Positions 14,692 through 17,323 of a stretch of DNA of 17,323 nucleotides are shown one piece after another. This DNA comes from Bacillota bacterium (GTDB lineage: Bacteria > Bacillota > UBA4882 > UBA10575): contig JAAZDX010000167.1 of the NCBI GenBank assembly GCA_012512605.1, positions 1 to 17,323 of the forward strand, read 5' to 3'. The translations under genes and the position numbers were made by a program. Below the pieces are notes generated by a model. That model ran no database searches, was not told the DNA's origin, and saw nothing but the letters and a program-made list of their open reading frames with translations. How positions within the stretch are numbered: position 1 is the stretch's first letter; each line of letters begins with the position of its first letter.

Positions 14692-15196
14692 AACCAATCC
14701 TTCCTTTCCGTTCAACTAATAAATTTGGTAAATTTGAATTCCCCTTTATTTTCCGGGAACATCCCCAACTTGTCAACCTTTGCGATCCGACGAAGAGATT
14801 ACCTTTGCCCGTATTAACCCAGCGGGTGCAAAATGGCGTTCACTGCTGATATGAATTTAATTATCCTTTTTTACTAAGATCCCATTTCTTACTTCTCACT
14901 TCACGCATCACATTAAGCTGTTGCCTACTTTCTAAAGCTGATTTTTAAAATACGCCTAGAATTTCCTTGGAAGAAGGAAATACCATTTAACCCGACGGCC
15001 GACTAAAGGTAACGTAAAGATCTGATGAAATTCTACACACAACGGCCATCAGCAAAGGAAAGCACGGCTTAAACAGAGAACCATAAAACATAAACACCGG
15101 CTGGCTCTGCCGACTAAAAGCCGGGCGACTGGTGGAAACTAACGGTCAAGTAGTCTGTGGTTTCGGACCAACCTAGAAAACAAAGGAGTGATCTTC
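14692..15196. other. Non-coding stretch between HD and YfcE genes
   Basis: No supported gene was found in these 505 bases. Visible structures are a 7-bp hairpin, TTTCCTT/AAGGAAA (14962-14980), and a CCGGCT/AGCCGG hairpin near 15097-15125. A 10-base direct repeat GCCGACTAAA occurs at 14998-15007 and 15109-15118. The last 150 bases before yfcE look more structured and could be a leader RNA, but match no class I know. Confidence 0.4.
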
Positions 15197-15745
15197 ATGC
15201 GGATTGGCGTCATCAGCGACACCCATGGTTCGATCAGTGCTTGGCAGAAAGCCTACGACCAATTTTTGCACCAAACCGACCTTATTATTCACTGCGGCGA
15301 TCTTCTCAACCACGGACCACGGAACCCGCTCCCCGACCAATATAAGCCGGATGAATTATGTGCGCTTTTCAACGCATTGGCAAAGCCCATTGTTTTTGTC
15401 CGTGGAAACTGCGATGCCGAAGTCGACCAGATGATCCTTGAGCACCCAATCGAAGCGCCCTATGCCCATATTATCACCGCGCGTTGGCGGATCTTGGTCC
15501 ACCATGGCCACCAAAACCGGTTACCCGCAAAGACAAAGAACCTTTATAATCTGATCATCTCTGGCCATACCCATCTCCCCAGCCTCACAAAGGAGAACGG
15601 GGTCATCTCCTTAAACCCGGGAAGTCCCGCTTTACCCAAAAATGAAAGTAAAACCCCGACCATTGCCGTTGTCGATGCGTCGTCGATTGTCATCTGGGAT
15701 ATTGAAACCGGACTAGAAGTACAAAGGTTGGCGGATTATGGCTAA
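15197..15745 (+). CDS. yfcE: YfcE-like metallophosphoesterase (phosphodiesterase)
   Basis: A calcineurin-like phosphoesterase of 182 residues that closely follows the E. coli YfcE pattern. The metal ligands are all present: Asp8 and His10 (SDTHG), Asp35 (CGDLLNHGPRN), Asn71 (RGNCDAEVDQM), His103 (VHHGH), and His124 and His126 (SGHTHLP). NPGSPALPK completes the signature. YfcE hydrolyses artificial phosphodiesters and its natural substrate is unresolved. The ATG at 15197 has AAGGAG eight bases upstream; a GTG at 15188 overlaps that site. The protein is cytoplasmic by sequence. It has no co-directional neighbour, so it is probably monocistronic. Confidence 0.92.
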   Translation: MRIGVISDTHGSISAWQKAYDQFLHQTDLIIHCGDLLNHGPRNPLPDQYKPDELCALFNALAKPIVFVRGNCDAEVDQMILEHPIEAPYAHIITARWRILVHHGHQNRLPAKTKNLYNLIISGHTHLPSLTKENGVISLNPGSPALPKNESKTPTIAVVDASSIVIWDIETGLEVQRLADYG

Positions 15746-15949
15746 AACTCTTCAACCTGCTTAGTTAGCTCTAATCAAACTTGACTGGCAGAGATCGATT
15801 CAAAATATCGTTCCCATTCAAACTATCAAAGGGCCTGACCCGTGTTCCGGAGAGATAACCGGCTTTTTGGGGAATGTTCTCTTTTACACAGCCCAAGCTT
15901 ATTTTCGACTTCTACTTCCATCTTTTTATGGTATAGACATTCAAGTATG

Positions 15950-16150
15950 AAAAGAAAACGGATCCGGTTCACCTGAAAATTTAAATAGCATTTTTTCCAA
16001 CCTTACGGTTTCTTAATGATAAACCATCGGACAACACTCCTTTTTAGTTTTTTCAGCAACTTACCATTTCAGGGTCTCGATGGCTTTTCCTTTATGAAAT
16101 TGCGAACCTAAATTATACACTTGACCTCTAAATTAAACGCTATGTTTACA
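15950..16150 (-). mobile_element. Possible decayed insertion-sequence end (IS21-like)
   Basis: Read on the minus strand, the stretch starts TGTAAACATAGCG at 16150. It carries two CTAAATTA motifs (TAATTTAG in this sense) exactly 20 bases apart (16128-16135 and 16108-16115), as multi-copy terminal repeats of IS21-type elements do. About 100 bases further, AAGGAG precedes an ATG whose frame (MVYH) hits a stop after four codons, like the beginning of a broken transposase gene. No transposase body or second end is present. This is a pattern-based guess. Confidence 0.3.
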
Positions 16151-16173
16151 AGACATACCGCGTAAACAAAAAA

Positions 16174-16197
16174 CCGTCCTTAATCGGACGTTTTATT
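16174..16197 (-). terminator. Small hairpin terminator of the AT-rich gene pair
   Basis: In the minus sense, CGTCC/GGACG pairs around a six-base loop (16190-16175) and is followed by GGTTTTTTG. It lies about 45 bases past the stop of the last gene of the AT-rich pair. Confidence 0.6.
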
Positions 16198-16232
16198 AAA
16201 AAATATAATATATTCAAAAAGGGTTTCCCTAA

Positions 16233-16550
16233 TTAACTGCTTCTATTGATTGAGTTTTGAGGTACTTTAGTTTTTTTGCTTCTGGTTTTTATAGTAGCTT
16301 CTGGAAAATTATGCCTTAAATTGAAAGTTATAAGAAAAGATAAATATACAAACAGCAGGAGTATGCCCACACACAATGTATAAAAAGAAAGATCTTTATA
16401 TCCCAACAATCTTGCTACAACCGAAAAAAACACACCTAACATAAAAACACATAAGATAAGTCTGTTTGGCTCAGACATATCTTTTACCCTAAGCTTGTCC
16501 AAAACCATGCCTAAAAATCCTACAATTATCTTTCCACTCTTATTCGGCAT
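16233..16550 (-). CDS. Small membrane protein, AT-rich, unknown function
   Basis: The product has 105 residues from an ATG at 16550 with GGAGG seven bases upstream; a longer frame to 16628 overlaps the previous gene deeply and lacks that signal. Two transmembrane helices are visible (about residues 30-48 LILCVFMLGVFFSVVARLL and 57-77). The C-terminus is basic, Ser- and Asn-containing (KTRSKKTKVPQ). The start overlaps the end of the upstream gene by 11 bases, so the two form an operon. Codons are strongly AT-biased compared with the rest of the window, suggesting recent acquisition. No family recognised. Confidence 0.6.
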   Translation of the reverse strand: MPNKSGKIIVGFLGMVLDKLRVKDMSEPNRLILCVFMLGVFFSVVARLLGYKDLSFYTLCVGILLLFVYLSFLITFNLRHNFPEATIKTRSKKTKVPQNSINRSS

Positions 16551-17211
16551 TCTTTTTCCTCCATAATGCCAAGACATTAAGTGTAGAATAAATACAAACA
16601 CTTCCGAAAAGTAATCCAAATGCTCCACTTAAAAAAGGTATTTTATTAAAGACCATTAGGAAAATAAGTGTTACCATAATAAGAACATAAATAGAAAGAA
16701 AAACTAATGTATCTTTATAAGCCTCTCTTTTTTGTTTATTCATTAATTCTCCCTCCTCAATCTTCTTAACTTTTGTGGAGGATAAACGCTTTAAAGCATC
16801 TTTCACTATTATATATCGGTCATATAATTTATTATCTAAATATCCTCTCCGGTATTTAGTGTTTTTTTCATCATAATACTCACTAAATATTTGCAAAAAA
16901 TAATCTCTTTTCATACACCATTCGTCTTCAGATACGTTAATAAAAATAGTTTTTGGATTATATCTTAGTACGTTTTCTATTTCCTTGAGAACTAAATTAA
17001 GCTGATATATAAGAATTAATTTATAAAATGGTATTTTGATAACTCTCACAAAGAATCGAATTAATATTATTAGCGATTTTAAATGGTGGGCCTTTACAAT
17101 TTCGAGCCCTCGCGCAAAATTTTTAAAACCCGCTTTCGTCCTTGCTATTGTTCTTATATATTCTACGTTAATCGTATTTATGTCATGATCGCAATAAATA
17201 ACATTTTCCAT
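16540..17211 (-). CDS. AT-rich protein with C-terminal membrane helices, unknown function
   Basis: The product has 223 residues from an ATG with GGAGGG six bases upstream. A basic N-terminal half contains a hydrophobic amphipathic region (about 44-78, LKSLIILIRFFVRVIK). A soluble, tyrosine- and charge-rich middle follows, then two membrane helices near residues 168-187 and 191-215. An internal ATG at 16743 has an excellent AGGAGG eight bases upstream and could make a separate 67-residue two-helix protein. Base use is far more AT-rich than the envelope genes, and no conserved domain is recognised. With the downstream small membrane protein it may be a horizontally acquired two-gene cassette. 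Confidence 0.62.
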   Translation of the reverse strand: MENVIYCDHDINTINVEYIRTIARTKAGFKNFARGLEIVKAHHLKSLIILIRFFVRVIKIPFYKLILIYQLNLVLKEIENVLRYNPKTIFINVSEDEWCMKRDYFLQIFSEYYDEKNTKYRRGYLDNKLYDRYIIVKDALKRLSSTKVKKIEEGELMNKQKREAYKDTLVFLSIYVLIMVTLIFLMVFNKIPFLSGAFGLLFGSVCIYSTLNVLALWRKKNAE

Positions 17212-17323
17212 TATTATCCCTCCACAAAATATCTGGTATACATCTAACTATTAAATTCTACATGATTTTGGTAATTCCTGTGTATTATGTGAATTAAATG
17301 GGAAATCAAGGTGTATATTAAAA

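Larger units (their letters stand above)
15746..16232. other. Non-coding stretch with possible insertion-sequence remnant
   Basis: No supported gene was found in 487 bases. A weak CCGG/CCGG hairpin followed by TTTTT (15847-15868) could end yfcE transcription. The right part holds the possible IS end and the small terminator listed separately. AT content rises toward the AT-rich genes at the window end. Confidence 0.4.

Overview
The window looks like chromosomal DNA of a Firmicutes-type bacterium. It has strong AGGAGG-type ribosome binding sites, many GTG and TTG starts, consensus sigma-A promoters, and YitT, TagA, CsaB and DUF4330 family genes. It also encodes a protein whose middle third reads as an outer-membrane beta-barrel, next to a PapD-like chaperone candidate. 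That points to a diderm (two-membrane) member of the group, perhaps a Limnochordia/Hydrogenispora-like lineage. The phylum guess rests on gene families and translation signals only and is low confidence.

Layout. (1) Positions 1-5351, all minus strand: a tight, partly overlapping operon of cell-envelope polymer genes. In order of transcription it holds a lipoprotein, a DUF4330 protein, an O-antigen ligase/polymerase-like protein, CsaB pyruvyltransferase, WecG/TagA glycosyltransferase, and a YitT membrane protein cut by the window edge. (2) Positions 5567-11506: the most interesting block. On the plus strand lies a large secreted protein with two Ig-like domains, a beta-barrel and an SdrD-B-like domain. 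On the minus strand, converging on it with overlapping stop codons, lie four related small secreted Ig-like proteins (here A to D) and one two-domain PapD-like protein. Together they resemble a divergent chaperone-usher fibre system. Gene D has its own promoter and a clear cyclic-di-GMP-I riboswitch. Gene A has a consensus promoter followed by a structured leader with an intrinsic terminator before the ribosome binding site. (3) Positions 11594-15745: tRNA-Asn, a lipoprotein of unknown function, a PAP2 phosphatase, an HD-domain phosphohydrolase and a YfcE-like phosphodiesterase. (4) Positions 15746-17323: a non-coding stretch with a possible decayed insertion-sequence end, then an AT-rich pair of small membrane-protein genes unlike the rest of the window and probably acquired.

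Working model. Region 1 makes and modifies a wall or surface polysaccharide. Region 2 exports and assembles a surface fibre or adhesin, with at least one subunit tuned by c-di-GMP, the second messenger commonly linked to attachment and biofilm. The riboswitch call is strong. The chaperone-usher reading is inferred from architecture, since no homology search could be run.
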